Assembly: GCA_031275535.1 (NCBI GenBank)
Contig: JAISOR010000246.1
Location: forward strand, 1-12,680
Length of the DNA stretch: 12,680 nt
Source: Treponema sp.
Lineage (GTDB): Bacteria; Spirochaetota; Spirochaetia; Treponematales; Breznakiellaceae
Direction of reading: 5' to 3'
This document shows positions 5,852 through 12,194 of the stretch, piece by piece (position 1 is the first letter of the stretch; the number at the start of each line of letters is the position of its first letter). The notes beneath the pieces were generated by a model, which did no database searches, was not told the DNA's origin, and saw nothing but the letters and a program-made list of their open reading frames with translations. The position numbers were made by a program, and so were the translations under genes.

Positions 5852-6280
5852 ATGAAGAAGGTTTTGATCGCCTATTGGAGCGGAACCGGCAATACCGAAG
5901 CCATGGCAAAATCGGTGGCAAAAGGGGTAAGCGACGCCGGCGGCGAGGCGGATTTGAAGACCGTAGGCGCCGTTTCGGCGGAACTGGTTAAGGCGGCGGA
6001 GGCCCTGGCCTTTGGCTGCCCTGCCATGGGGGACGAAGTGCTGGAAGAAGCGGAGATGGAGCCCTTTATCAGCGCCCTGGGTTCCGCAGAACTGGGGGGC
6101 AAGGCCCTGGGACTCTTCGGCTCCTATGACTGGGGAGACGGCCAGTGGATGCGGAACTGGGTTGAACGGATGAAGGGCCTGGGAGCGGCGGTTGACGGGG
6201 AAGGGCTTATTACCCAACTGGAACCCTCCGAGGCGGCCCTTACCCAGTGTTATGAACTGGGTAAACGGCTGGCCGGATAA
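5852..6280 (+). CDS. short-chain flavodoxin
   Basis: A 142-residue cytoplasmic FMN protein that carries low-potential electrons, often in place of ferredoxin when iron is scarce. The first strand MKKVLIAYWS leads into the FMN phosphate loop SGTGNTEAMA (10-19), which matches the family signature T/S-x-T-G-N-T. The third strand ends in FGCPAMGDEVLE, and LGLFGSYDWGDGQWMRNW supplies the second flavin loop with Tyr and Trp. Length is typical of short-chain flavodoxins. I chose ATG 5852 because AGGAG (5842-5846) lies five bases ahead and the protein then begins at the first beta strand. An in-frame ATG at 5828 adds only eight residues without a ribosome site. The DUF3793 gene starts 2 nt after the stop, so the two are cotranscribed. 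Confidence 0.92.
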   Translation: MKKVLIAYWSGTGNTEAMAKSVAKGVSDAGGEADLKTVGAVSAELVKAAEALAFGCPAMGDEVLEEAEMEPFISALGSAELGGKALGLFGSYDWGDGQWMRNWVERMKGLGAAVDGEGLITQLEPSEAALTQCYELGKRLAG

Positions 6281-6282
6281 TC

Positions 6283-6939
6283 ATGGGCCAGAGCGCCGGC
6301 GGAGTACCGGGGCAAAGGGCAGACAAACGCATACTGGCCCAGGTCTACAGCCTTATCCCCCGGTTGGACGGGGACCTTCAAAGGCTGGAGGCTTTTATCC
6401 GCTGGGCCGCAGGCCCGGCGATTGCGGGGATTAAGAGCGCATCCCTGATACGCATCCCCTGCCCCGGCCTGAGCAGGGCCTGGAAAATTTGGGGAACCGG
6501 CCTCTGCGCTTCCATGGGGGTCCACGCCCTGTCTTTGCGGGAAGGACCCCTGGGCATTCTGGCCCTCCTGTTCCGCAGGCGGCGGCTCATGCGAAAAACC
6601 ATGACCGGCGCCCCGGCCCGGTACTTGCGGTCCCTGGACTATCCGGTGGCCTCCGGTTTGGATCCCTGTCTGGCCTATTTAAAGGGCCGTTTTGGGCAGC
6701 CGGGATGCTTTCCCCACGAGGTGGGGGTTTTTCTGGGCTATCCCCTAGAGGACGTTATCGCCTTTAGAGCGGGAAAACCGAGCCCCTATGCCTGCCATGG
6801 ATATTGGAAGGTGTATCATCGCCCGGAAAGGGCCCAGCGGGCCTTTGCCTATATGGACGCGGCCCGCCTAAGGCTTGTCCGGGAATATTTACCATGTAAT
6901 GAAGATGGATTGCCGCTTACCTCTCTCGGCAATCCATAG
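6283..6939 (+). CDS. DUF3793 family protein
   Basis: A 218-residue soluble protein that I recognise as DUF3793. The function is unknown. Family-like stretches are LIRIPCPGL in the N-terminal half, LLFRRRRLMRKTM (about 96-108), a Cys in GQPGCFPHEVGVFLGYPLEDVIAF (about 138-161) and HGYWKVYHRPERA. No signal peptide or membrane segment is apparent. From family knowledge, DUF3793 genes often lie next to flavodoxin or Feo genes in anaerobes, and both are nearby here. A role in low-iron metabolism or redox is an inference. ATG 6283 follows the flavodoxin stop by 2 nt with no strong ribosome site of its own, so it probably depends on translational coupling. The stop codon lies in the right arm of a perfect hairpin (6905-6937), and a terminator follows at 6988. 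Confidence 0.75.
   Translation: MGQSAGGVPGQRADKRILAQVYSLIPRLDGDLQRLEAFIRWAAGPAIAGIKSASLIRIPCPGLSRAWKIWGTGLCASMGVHALSLREGPLGILALLFRRRRLMRKTMTGAPARYLRSLDYPVASGLDPCLAYLKGRFGQPGCFPHEVGVFLGYPLEDVIAFRAGKPSPYACHGYWKVYHRPERAQRAFAYMDAARLRLVREYLPCNEDGLPLTSLGNP
6905..6937 (+). other. perfect 11-bp hairpin across the DUF3793 stop codon
   Basis: ATGGATTGCCG (6905-6915) and CGGCAATCCAT (6927-6937) are exact reverse complements around an 11-base pyrimidine-rich loop. The last base of the right arm is the T of the TAG stop. No T run follows, so it is not a standard terminator. It may protect the 3' end of the transcript, or be chance. Confidence 0.5.
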
Positions 6940-6987
6940 TCAGCCTCGACGGTATTTGGGTTATTTAAAAAAGTACTCTCCATTCTT

Positions 6988-7026
6988 ACCCGGGGGTGTA
7001 TCGCAAGCCGCACCTCCGGGTTTTTT
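6988..7026 (+). terminator. rho-independent terminator of the flavodoxin-DUF3793 operon
   Basis: ACCCGGGGGTG (6988-6998) pairs with CACCTCCGGGT (7011-7021) across a 12-base loop, with one G-U pair. Six Ts begin at 7021. It lies 49 bases after the DUF3793 stop and just before the convergent gene ending at 7043. Read on the other strand it lacks a direct T run, so it works best for the plus strand. Confidence 0.85.
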
Positions 7027-7042
7027 GGTGCCAGGCACCGGT

Positions 7043-7726
7043 TTAGTATGCCGCAAAGGGGAGGATCTCCGTAACTTCTACCCGGAACCGGCCCAGGGTG
7101 GCCCATTGGCCCGCATCAAACCAAAACCGGGGGAAGCCGGATAAACTGATATAGCCCCGGACCTCCTTAGGACGGTTTCGTTCCTGCCCCCGGAGCATGG
7201 TCCGGATCGCGGCCCGGGCGGCATCTTCCAGCGCCGTTTTTTTAAGGCCGATCCAATCCGCCGCTTCTACCGGTCCTCCCAGGGGGCCGTGCCCTATGGC
7301 CTGGACGTTGCGGATGGTCCCGCTTCTCCACATACTCAGCCGGTGTATCTGCACCGGGTTCAGGCGGTAATCGGTCCAGAGGTATAGGCGCATATCCCGA
7401 ACCTCCGCGTCGGTGGCAAATAAGCCGGGGTCCCCAAAGGGGATGGTCCCCAGGGGGCTAAGCTCAAGATCTTCCTCGATCCCCCGGGCCCGCTCGCCTA
7501 TATCATAATAAAAGGACCAGCCATAGATCATGGCGGAAAAATACAGGGCCGCCTCTTCCAGGCCCCGGCGGTGGGCGGTGGGGCTGTCCAGCGGGTAGGG
7601 CACATCCGCTTGAAGGGCAAAAACCGGTTCCAGGTCTACCCGGACCTCTCCCCGTAAAACCTCCTGGGCCGGGAGCTTATAGAGGATGAATACCATGAGC
7701 ACACTCATCCATAGGATACGGGACAT
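7043..7726 (-). CDS. secreted protein of unknown function
   Basis: A 227-residue protein with a probable signal peptide (residues 1-20, SVLMVFILYKLPAQ), likely cut after LPAQ. There is no lipobox Cys, so export to the periplasm is likely. The mature part has one long region rich in aromatic residues (ALYFSAMIYGWSFYYDIG near 61-78). A later stretch is rich in Arg and aromatic residues and ends in SGFPRFWFDAGQWATLGRFRVEVTEILPF. I do not recognise a family. The look is that of a lineage-specific treponemal protein. It is the last gene of the tatD-dus-GGDEF-rhomboid operon, 18 bases after the rhomboid stop. The start is uncertain because no clear ribosome site precedes ATG 7726. Met7 or Met11 are other options that keep the hydrophobic segment. 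Confidence 0.7.
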   Translation of the reverse strand: MSRILWMSVLMVFILYKLPAQEVLRGEVRVDLEPVFALQADVPYPLDSPTAHRRGLEEAALYFSAMIYGWSFYYDIGERARGIEEDLELSPLGTIPFGDPGLFATDAEVRDMRLYLWTDYRLNPVQIHRLSMWRSGTIRNVQAIGHGPLGGPVEAADWIGLKKTALEDAARAAIRTMLRGQERNRPKEVRGYISLSGFPRFWFDAGQWATLGRFRVEVTEILPFAAY

Positions 7727-7744
7727 ACGCTAATTATCGGGAAT

Positions 7745-8371
7745 TCAACGCCGGGAAATCAGGGAATTCCAGGGATTCATGCCGAAACGGATAAGAAAAT
7801 AGAGCCACCCAAAGGCGAAACCCGCCAGATGGGTCAGATGGGCCACGCCGCTGCGGAGCCCCACCACAGAGGATAGCAGCTCCAGAATGGTGAAACCCAG
7901 AACCATCACCGGCGCGCGCAGGGGTAAAATTCCCCAGATATAAACCACCGCATTGGGGGAGAAGGTGGCATAGGCTAATTGTACCGCAAATATGGCGCCC
8001 GACGCGCCCAGCAGAAAAACCCCATAGGCGCCGGTGATCCAATACACCAAAAAGGAAAAGCCCCCCGCCAGGGCGCCGGTAAGCAGATAGTAAAGCAGGA
8101 ATTCCCTGCTCCCCATCTGGCGCTCAACCTGGGTCCCAAAGATGAACAGGGCCAGCATATTAAAAAGCAGGTGGCTGATCCCGCCATGGGCAAACATATA
8201 GGTAAAAAACTGCCAGACCCATCCTCCATAAACCGCAATCGGATTAAGGGCCATATAATAGGTTAATTGGGGGCTTATGCGTTGAAAAATAAACAATAGT
8301 ACGTTAAGGCCTATAAGAAAAAATACGATATTATGATACCGGTATTGAAAGGGACGCCTGAATATATTCAT
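7745..8371 (-). CDS. rhomboid family intramembrane serine protease
   Basis: A 208-residue polytopic protease with about six membrane segments. The catalytic dyad is visible: Ser124 in LLGASGAIF and His181 in HLTHLAGF. His67 and Asn71 in HGGISHLLFNMLALF match the oxyanion-hole His150/Asn154 of E. coli GlpG. WQFFTYMFAHGG (53-64) is the usual loop ahead of TM2, and YYLLTGALAGG is the TM3 G-x-x-x-G type segment. There is no cytoplasmic or extra domain, so this is the minimal rhomboid core, longer only by a short C-terminal tail. Bacterial rhomboids cut single-pass membrane proteins within or near the membrane. The substrate here is unknown. It begins 5 bases after the GGDEF gene stop and is clearly in the same operon. 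Confidence 0.92.
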   Translation of the reverse strand: MNIFRRPFQYRYHNIVFFLIGLNVLLFIFQRISPQLTYYMALNPIAVYGGWVWQFFTYMFAHGGISHLLFNMLALFIFGTQVERQMGSREFLLYYLLTGALAGGFSFLVYWITGAYGVFLLGASGAIFAVQLAYATFSPNAVVYIWGILPLRAPVMVLGFTILELLSSVVGLRSGVAHLTHLAGFAFGWLYFLIRFGMNPWNSLISRR

Positions 8372-8376
8372 CCTGC

Positions 8377-9435
8377 TTATTCCGCCATAGAAATTCTGTT
8401 TCTGCCGTTTTGTTTAGACTTATACAAAGCCTTATCTGCCCGTTCAATCATTATATTAGGGGAATGGTCCTTCCTTTTATTATAACAGGCCACGCCGCAG
8501 GAAATGGTAATTGTTATAACCTGATCTTTATAGAGGATTTTGCTTTCCTCTACGGTGGCCCGGATCCTTTCGGCAACTTCTAAAACCACCTTTTTACCCG
8601 GTTTAGACACGAGGATCACAAATTCTTCCCCCCCGTACCGGGCGGCAATATCCGCGGTACGGATATTATTAAGCATGATCTGGGCCACATGCTGCAATAC
8701 CAGGTCCCCGCAGGTATGGCCATAGGTATCATTAACTTTTTTAAAGAAATCGAGGTCCATCATAATAATACTGAAGCCCTTGGCCTTCTTGGCCGCCTCC
8801 AGCCGTTCCAGCATGATGGTATACAAATAGTGCTTCATTTTAAGCTTGGTCATCATATCCGTGGTGGTCATTTCAAACAAGAACGCATTATTAATAGCTA
8901 TGGACGCCATGATTGCAATGCTGACGATGTACTCCTTTTCATATTCATCAAAGGCCCCATCCCCAATACGCTCCCCCAGGATGATAATACCGTTAATATG
9001 CCCCTTTGCCTTTAAGGGAATAAGCAGGGAAGGTTCAAGTTTGATCAGGGTATCCAGGCCTTCCAGGGAAATTCTCTTTTCCCGTATCTCCTCCAGGGTA
9101 TAACAGTTGTATTCGTTGGAGAAAAAGTGTATGAGCTCATGATTCTCCGGTATGGCATAGAAATGGTCCCGGTCAATCTCAAAACCCGTATAATTCCGGT
9201 GCAGGCTGAATTCCGCGGAATCCAGATGTTTTCGGACAAAAAGGCCGACCTTGAGTACCTTTAATTGGGCCATACAGATAAGCAATATGGAATCGATAAG
9301 GATATTATAATCCAGGGTCGAGTTAAGGCTCTTTGATATCTCAAACAACTGTTTCAGATCAAATATCTGCTTCTCGTACTGCTGGATATTCAGGTAATTA
9401 TCTGCCGGAGGGGTCTGACTCTGTTTCTTTTTCAT
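8377..9435 (-). CDS. GAF-GGDEF diguanylate cyclase
   Basis: A 352-residue cytoplasmic enzyme predicted to make cyclic di-GMP from two GTP. Residues 15-35 form a short coiled coil. About 36-185 looks like a GAF sensor domain, with LLIPLKAKGHINGIIILGERIGD and EKEYIVSIAIMASIAINNAFLFE at its end. The GGDEF domain (about 190-352) has MMDLDFFKKVNDTYGH, an active-site GGEEF (268-272) and ALYKSKQNGRNRI. The inhibitory I-site RTAD (259-262) lies five residues before GGEEF, so feedback control by product is expected. There is no membrane segment and no EAL domain. I chose ATG 9435 with AGGG just upstream. A TTG at 9498 is in frame but overlaps the end of dus and adds a basic leader. It may have its own weak promoter in the 52-base gap after dus. 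Confidence 0.92.
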   Translation of the reverse strand: MKKKQSQTPPADNYLNIQQYEKQIFDLKQLFEISKSLNSTLDYNILIDSILLICMAQLKVLKVGLFVRKHLDSAEFSLHRNYTGFEIDRDHFYAIPENHELIHFFSNEYNCYTLEEIREKRISLEGLDTLIKLEPSLLIPLKAKGHINGIIILGERIGDGAFDEYEKEYIVSIAIMASIAINNAFLFEMTTTDMMTKLKMKHYLYTIMLERLEAAKKAKGFSIIMMDLDFFKKVNDTYGHTCGDLVLQHVAQIMLNNIRTADIAARYGGEEFVILVSKPGKKVVLEVAERIRATVEESKILYKDQVITITISCGVACYNKRKDHSPNIMIERADKALYKSKQNGRNRISMAE

Positions 9436-9469
9436 ATTACCCTGCTTACTATATCCTTTTACTATATTA

Positions 9470-9498
9470 ATTGTATACCTTTTCACCCTATAAACCAA
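9470..9498 (-). promoter_or_regulatory. possible internal promoter before the GGDEF gene
   Basis: On the minus strand TTGGTT (9493-9498) and TACAAT (9470-9475) are 17 bases apart in an A/T-rich gap between dus and the cyclase gene. The -10 is five of six but the -35 is weak. It would allow the cyclase, rhomboid and secreted protein to be made apart from tatD and dus. Confidence 0.3.
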
Positions 9499-10465
9499 GA
9501 ATAATCCGGTACTCTTCTAAAGTATCGGCATGAACCAGGCGATTCCGCAGGGCGGCGCCGCCGGAAATTCCCCTGGTATAGGCGCAGAACTGTTTCCGCA
9601 TCTCCCGGCAGGCGGCCCTTTCTCCCATATCCCGGGCCAGGAGACCCAGCTGGCAAAAAGCCGTTTTAAGCCGTTCCTCCCTATCCGGCGGGGTGTACTC
9701 CTTCCCGCTAAGCAGGGCCCGGGTGGCGGCAAAAATAAAGGGGTTCCCCATGGCCCCCCGGGCAAACATCACCGCCCCGCAGCCCGTGTCCCGGAGCATC
9801 CGCTCCGCATCCTCCGGGGTAAAAAGGTCCCCCGATCCCGCCACGGGGATCGGAAGCCGGGAGGCCAGATCCGCAATATGGGACCAATCGCTCCTTCCGG
9901 CATATCCCTGGGCCCTGGTCCGGGGGTGAAGGCCCACCAGCGCGGCCCCGGCTTCCACGGCAATCCGGGCGCATTCCCGGTAGTTTATGGATTCCGCGTC
10001 CCAGCCGGAGCGTAGTTTTACCGTTACCGGCGCTCCCCCCAGGCTTTCCTTCGAGGCCCGGACCACCGCCTCCACCACCCGGCCCAGCAGGCCGGGATTT
10101 CGCATCAGGGCCGAACCGGCCCCGGTTTTGACTACCTTGGGAACCGGGCAGCCGCAGTTAATATCCACCGCATCGGGGCGCCAGGGGGCCAAAAGACCCG
10201 CGGCCCGGTACATCACTTCCCCGTCGGCGCCGAAAAGTTGGATGGCGTACCGTTCCTCATTACCGGCGCGGCGCAAAAGATACTCCGTTTTTACCCCCCG
10301 CCGGATCAGGGCCTCCGAAGAGATAAGCTCGGTGGAGGTAAAATTTGCCCCCCGGTCTATACAAAGCGAGCGAAAGGCCCGGTCCGAATACCCCGCCACG
10401 GGGGCCAAAAAGAGGTTTCCGGGAATGGCAAGGGGCCCCATGCTTATGGGGCGGTACAATTCCAT
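9488..10465 (-). CDS. dus: tRNA-dihydrouridine synthase (DusB-like)
   Basis: A 325-residue FMN enzyme that reduces uridine to dihydrouridine in the D-loop region of tRNA using NADPH. The TIM-barrel part begins with LFLAPVAGYSDRAFR (18-32), then TSTELISSEAL and YAIQLFGAD. The catalytic cysteine is Cys106 in DINCGCPVPKV, with KTGAGSALM right after. PVTVKLRSGWD, LVGLHPRTRAQGYAGRSDW, PVAGSGDLFTPEDA and GAVMFARGAMGNPFIF follow in the standard order. The helical C-terminal domain (about 245-325) includes REMRKQFCAYTRG. All motifs are intact. By length and motif wording it is closest to DusB, the common single Dus of many bacteria. It starts 15 bases after the tatD stop. No strong ribosome site precedes ATG 10465, so coupling to tatD is possible. 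Confidence 0.94.
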   Translation of the reverse strand: MELYRPISMGPLAIPGNLFLAPVAGYSDRAFRSLCIDRGANFTSTELISSEALIRRGVKTEYLLRRAGNEERYAIQLFGADGEVMYRAAGLLAPWRPDAVDINCGCPVPKVVKTGAGSALMRNPGLLGRVVEAVVRASKESLGGAPVTVKLRSGWDAESINYRECARIAVEAGAALVGLHPRTRAQGYAGRSDWSHIADLASRLPIPVAGSGDLFTPEDAERMLRDTGCGAVMFARGAMGNPFIFAATRALLSGKEYTPPDREERLKTAFCQLGLLARDMGERAACREMRKQFCAYTRGISGGAALRNRLVHADTLEEYRIILGL

Positions 10466-10480
10466 GGCAGAGGCGGGGTC

Positions 10481-11257
10481 TTATTCGTCAGGCAGCCCGA
10501 AGAACCGGTTGGAATTTTTCCAAAGAACGGCGCTCAGCTCCTCGTCCTCCATATCCAGCATTTCCGCCAGAAACCGGGCGGTCATGGGCAGGTACTTTGG
10601 CATATTCCGCTTACCCCGGTAATCCGCCGGAACCATAAAGGGGCTTTCGGACTCAATAAGGATCCGCTCCAGGGGGAGGACCCCAATGGTTTCATGAAGA
10701 TTCCGGGCGTTCCGGTAGGTCAAATTCCCGGCAAAGGAGAAATAGAGGTTCAGATCCAGGGCTTTTCGGGCGTATTCGGCGTCCTCGGAATAGCAATGCA
10801 GGACCCCCCCCTTGGGGGGCAGCCGATCCCGGAGTATGTCCAGCACATCGTGGCCCGCATCCCGGTTATGGATGATCACCGGCAGATTCAGCTTGGTAGC
10901 CATATCCAGCTGGGTAATAAACAGCTCGATCTGGGAATTTTTATCCCCAAATTTACGGTAATAATCCAGGCCGATCTCCCCCACCGCTATTACCCGGGGC
11001 AGCAGAACGCTCTGCTCTATAATCTGTACCCAATCCTTACCCGGATTTTGTACCTCCGACGGAGAAACCCCCACGGCGTGATACACATTTCCCGCGGATT
11101 TGAGGTTTTCGTAGACCTTCACAAAATCATGAAGGCTATTGCATATTGAAATGAGCCTCAAAACGGAAGCCTGGCGGGCCTCCTGAATAACTATAAGCTG
11201 CTCAATAGGGTCATCGCAAATGAGCCCTATATGGGCGTGAGTATCAAAATATTGCAT
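10481..11257 (-). CDS. TatD family metal-dependent hydrolase
   Basis: A 258-residue TIM-barrel hydrolase of the TatD DNase family, implicated in DNA repair and nucleic-acid turnover. Metal ligands are visible: His7 and His9 in FDTHAHIG, Glu94 in AVGEIGLDYY, His130 in PVIIHNRDA and His154 in GVLHCYS. The family's final ETDxP motif appears as IESESPFMVP (201-210), so the conserved Asp is Glu204 and the Thr is Ser203. RGKRNMP (214-220) stands where RGKRNEP is usual. The changes could alter metal binding or substrate choice, but all other ligands remain. It is the first gene of a five-gene operon with a strong promoter about 50 bases upstream. ATG 11257 has only a weak GGA site. Confidence 0.9.
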   Translation of the reverse strand: MQYFDTHAHIGLICDDPIEQLIVIQEARQASVLRLISICNSLHDFVKVYENLKSAGNVYHAVGVSPSEVQNPGKDWVQIIEQSVLLPRVIAVGEIGLDYYRKFGDKNSQIELFITQLDMATKLNLPVIIHNRDAGHDVLDILRDRLPPKGGVLHCYSEDAEYARKALDLNLYFSFAGNLTYRNARNLHETIGVLPLERILIESESPFMVPADYRGKRNMPKYLPMTARFLAEMLDMEDEELSAVLWKNSNRFFGLPDE

Positions 11258-11307
11258 GGCTTAATCCAAAGGGATGAAATCAGATCGTTTCCAAACTGGA
11301 TACCCTT

Positions 11308-11336
11308 ACTATAACACAGTTTATTCCCGCCGTCAA
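11308..11336 (-). promoter_or_regulatory. sigma-70 promoter of the tatD operon
   Basis: On the minus strand TTGACG (11331-11336) and TATAGT (11308-11313) are exactly 17 bases apart, five of six in each box. Transcription would begin near 11301 and give a leader of about 44 bases. The rest of the 226-base divergent region (11258-11483) is A/T-rich. The best plus-strand -10-like site is TATAAT at 11343-11348 without a good -35, so the promoter of the response regulator is not settled. Confidence 0.72.
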
Positions 11337-11483
11337 TGAAATATAATATTTTTCCTATTGGTATAGTGCTTTTCGCCATTGGTTGATGATTCCTGTCATT
11401 CCGGCGGGCATAATTCTTGCAATATATGATTAATATAGTCATAGTATTATCCATACGATTTTAGGTAAAGGTCGTGTGCTGTC

Positions 11484-12194
11484 ATGATAAAGATCGTTCT
11501 TATCGATGGCCAAGATACATACCGGGAGGGTATGAAGATACTTTTATCCGCCCAGGGTGATTTTGAAATCCTGGGGGTGGGAAAAGACGAGTATGAGGCC
11601 ATCAGGCTGGTAGATTCCCTGAAACCTGATATTGCCCTTATCGATATTAATCTGCACTTTATCGACGGGGCCCAGGTAATCTCCCTCCTAAAATACCGCT
11701 CTCCCGCTACGGCCATAATTATTCTTACCTCCCTTGATAGTGATGAATATATCCACCAGGCTATATGCGGCGGGGCTTCCGCTTATCTTTTAAAGGGTCC
11801 CGAGGTAGACAATATCGCCGAAAAAATCAGAACTATCTATAATGGCGGCAGCCTTATGGCCCCCGAAATAACCACCAAGGTCTTCCGCATGTTTTCCGAG
11901 CTTGCCAAAAACCGGTATAACCTGCCCGGTGTTTATTCCATACCGGAAGAGAATCTATCCATGCCCTCAAATATCTCAAATGTCGAGCTTAGGATAATGG
12001 GTTTTATAGGACGGGGCCTGTCCAACCAGGAAATCGCCGAACAACTCTGTCTTAGGGTGGGAACGGTCCGTAATTATATCTCTTCGGTGCTGCAGAAGAC
12101 CGCCTTGCGGGACCGGACCCAGGTCGCCATTTTTGCCATCCATAACGGCCTTATTGTGGAGAGAAAAACTTCAAGCCCCGGCTTTTTTACATAA
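11484..12194 (+). CDS. NarL/FixJ family response regulator
   Basis: A 236-residue two-domain regulator. The receiver domain (1-118) has Asp54 in LIDINL as phosphate acceptor, Thr82 in IILTS and Lys104 in YLLKG. The acidic pocket, usually two acids followed by His, reads IDGQD (7-11), so Asp8 is kept but the next residue is Gly9. This may weaken Mg binding and phosphorylation. A linker of about 40 residues leads to a LuxR-type HTH (about 164-222): LRIMGFIGRGLSNQEIAEQL, then VGTVRNYISSVLQKT. It should bind DNA as a dimer. No histidine kinase is in the window, so it is an orphan here. It is divergent from the tatD operon. The stop overlaps the end of the convergent dehydrogenase gene by 24 bases. 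No strong ribosome site precedes ATG 11484. Confidence 0.88.
   Translation: MIKIVLIDGQDTYREGMKILLSAQGDFEILGVGKDEYEAIRLVDSLKPDIALIDINLHFIDGAQVISLLKYRSPATAIIILTSLDSDEYIHQAICGGASAYLLKGPEVDNIAEKIRTIYNGGSLMAPEITTKVFRMFSELAKNRYNLPGVYSIPEENLSMPSNISNVELRIMGFIGRGLSNQEIAEQLCLRVGTVRNYISSVLQKTALRDRTQVAIFAIHNGLIVERKTSSPGFFT

Noticed and set aside
7027..7039. GGTGCC-A-GGCACC palindrome as terminator of the secreted-protein operon
   Set aside because: One-base loop and no T run on the minus strand. It may be chance next to the plus-strand terminator.
10238..11149. 303-residue plus-strand ORF opposite dus and tatD
   Set aside because: It spans two well-supported genes on the other strand and its product has no domain-like pattern.
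11324..11412. CCCGCCG and CGGCGGG half-sites in the divergent region as an operator pair
   Set aside because: The seven-base arms are about 70 bases apart and GC-rich words like these are common here. There is no independent support.
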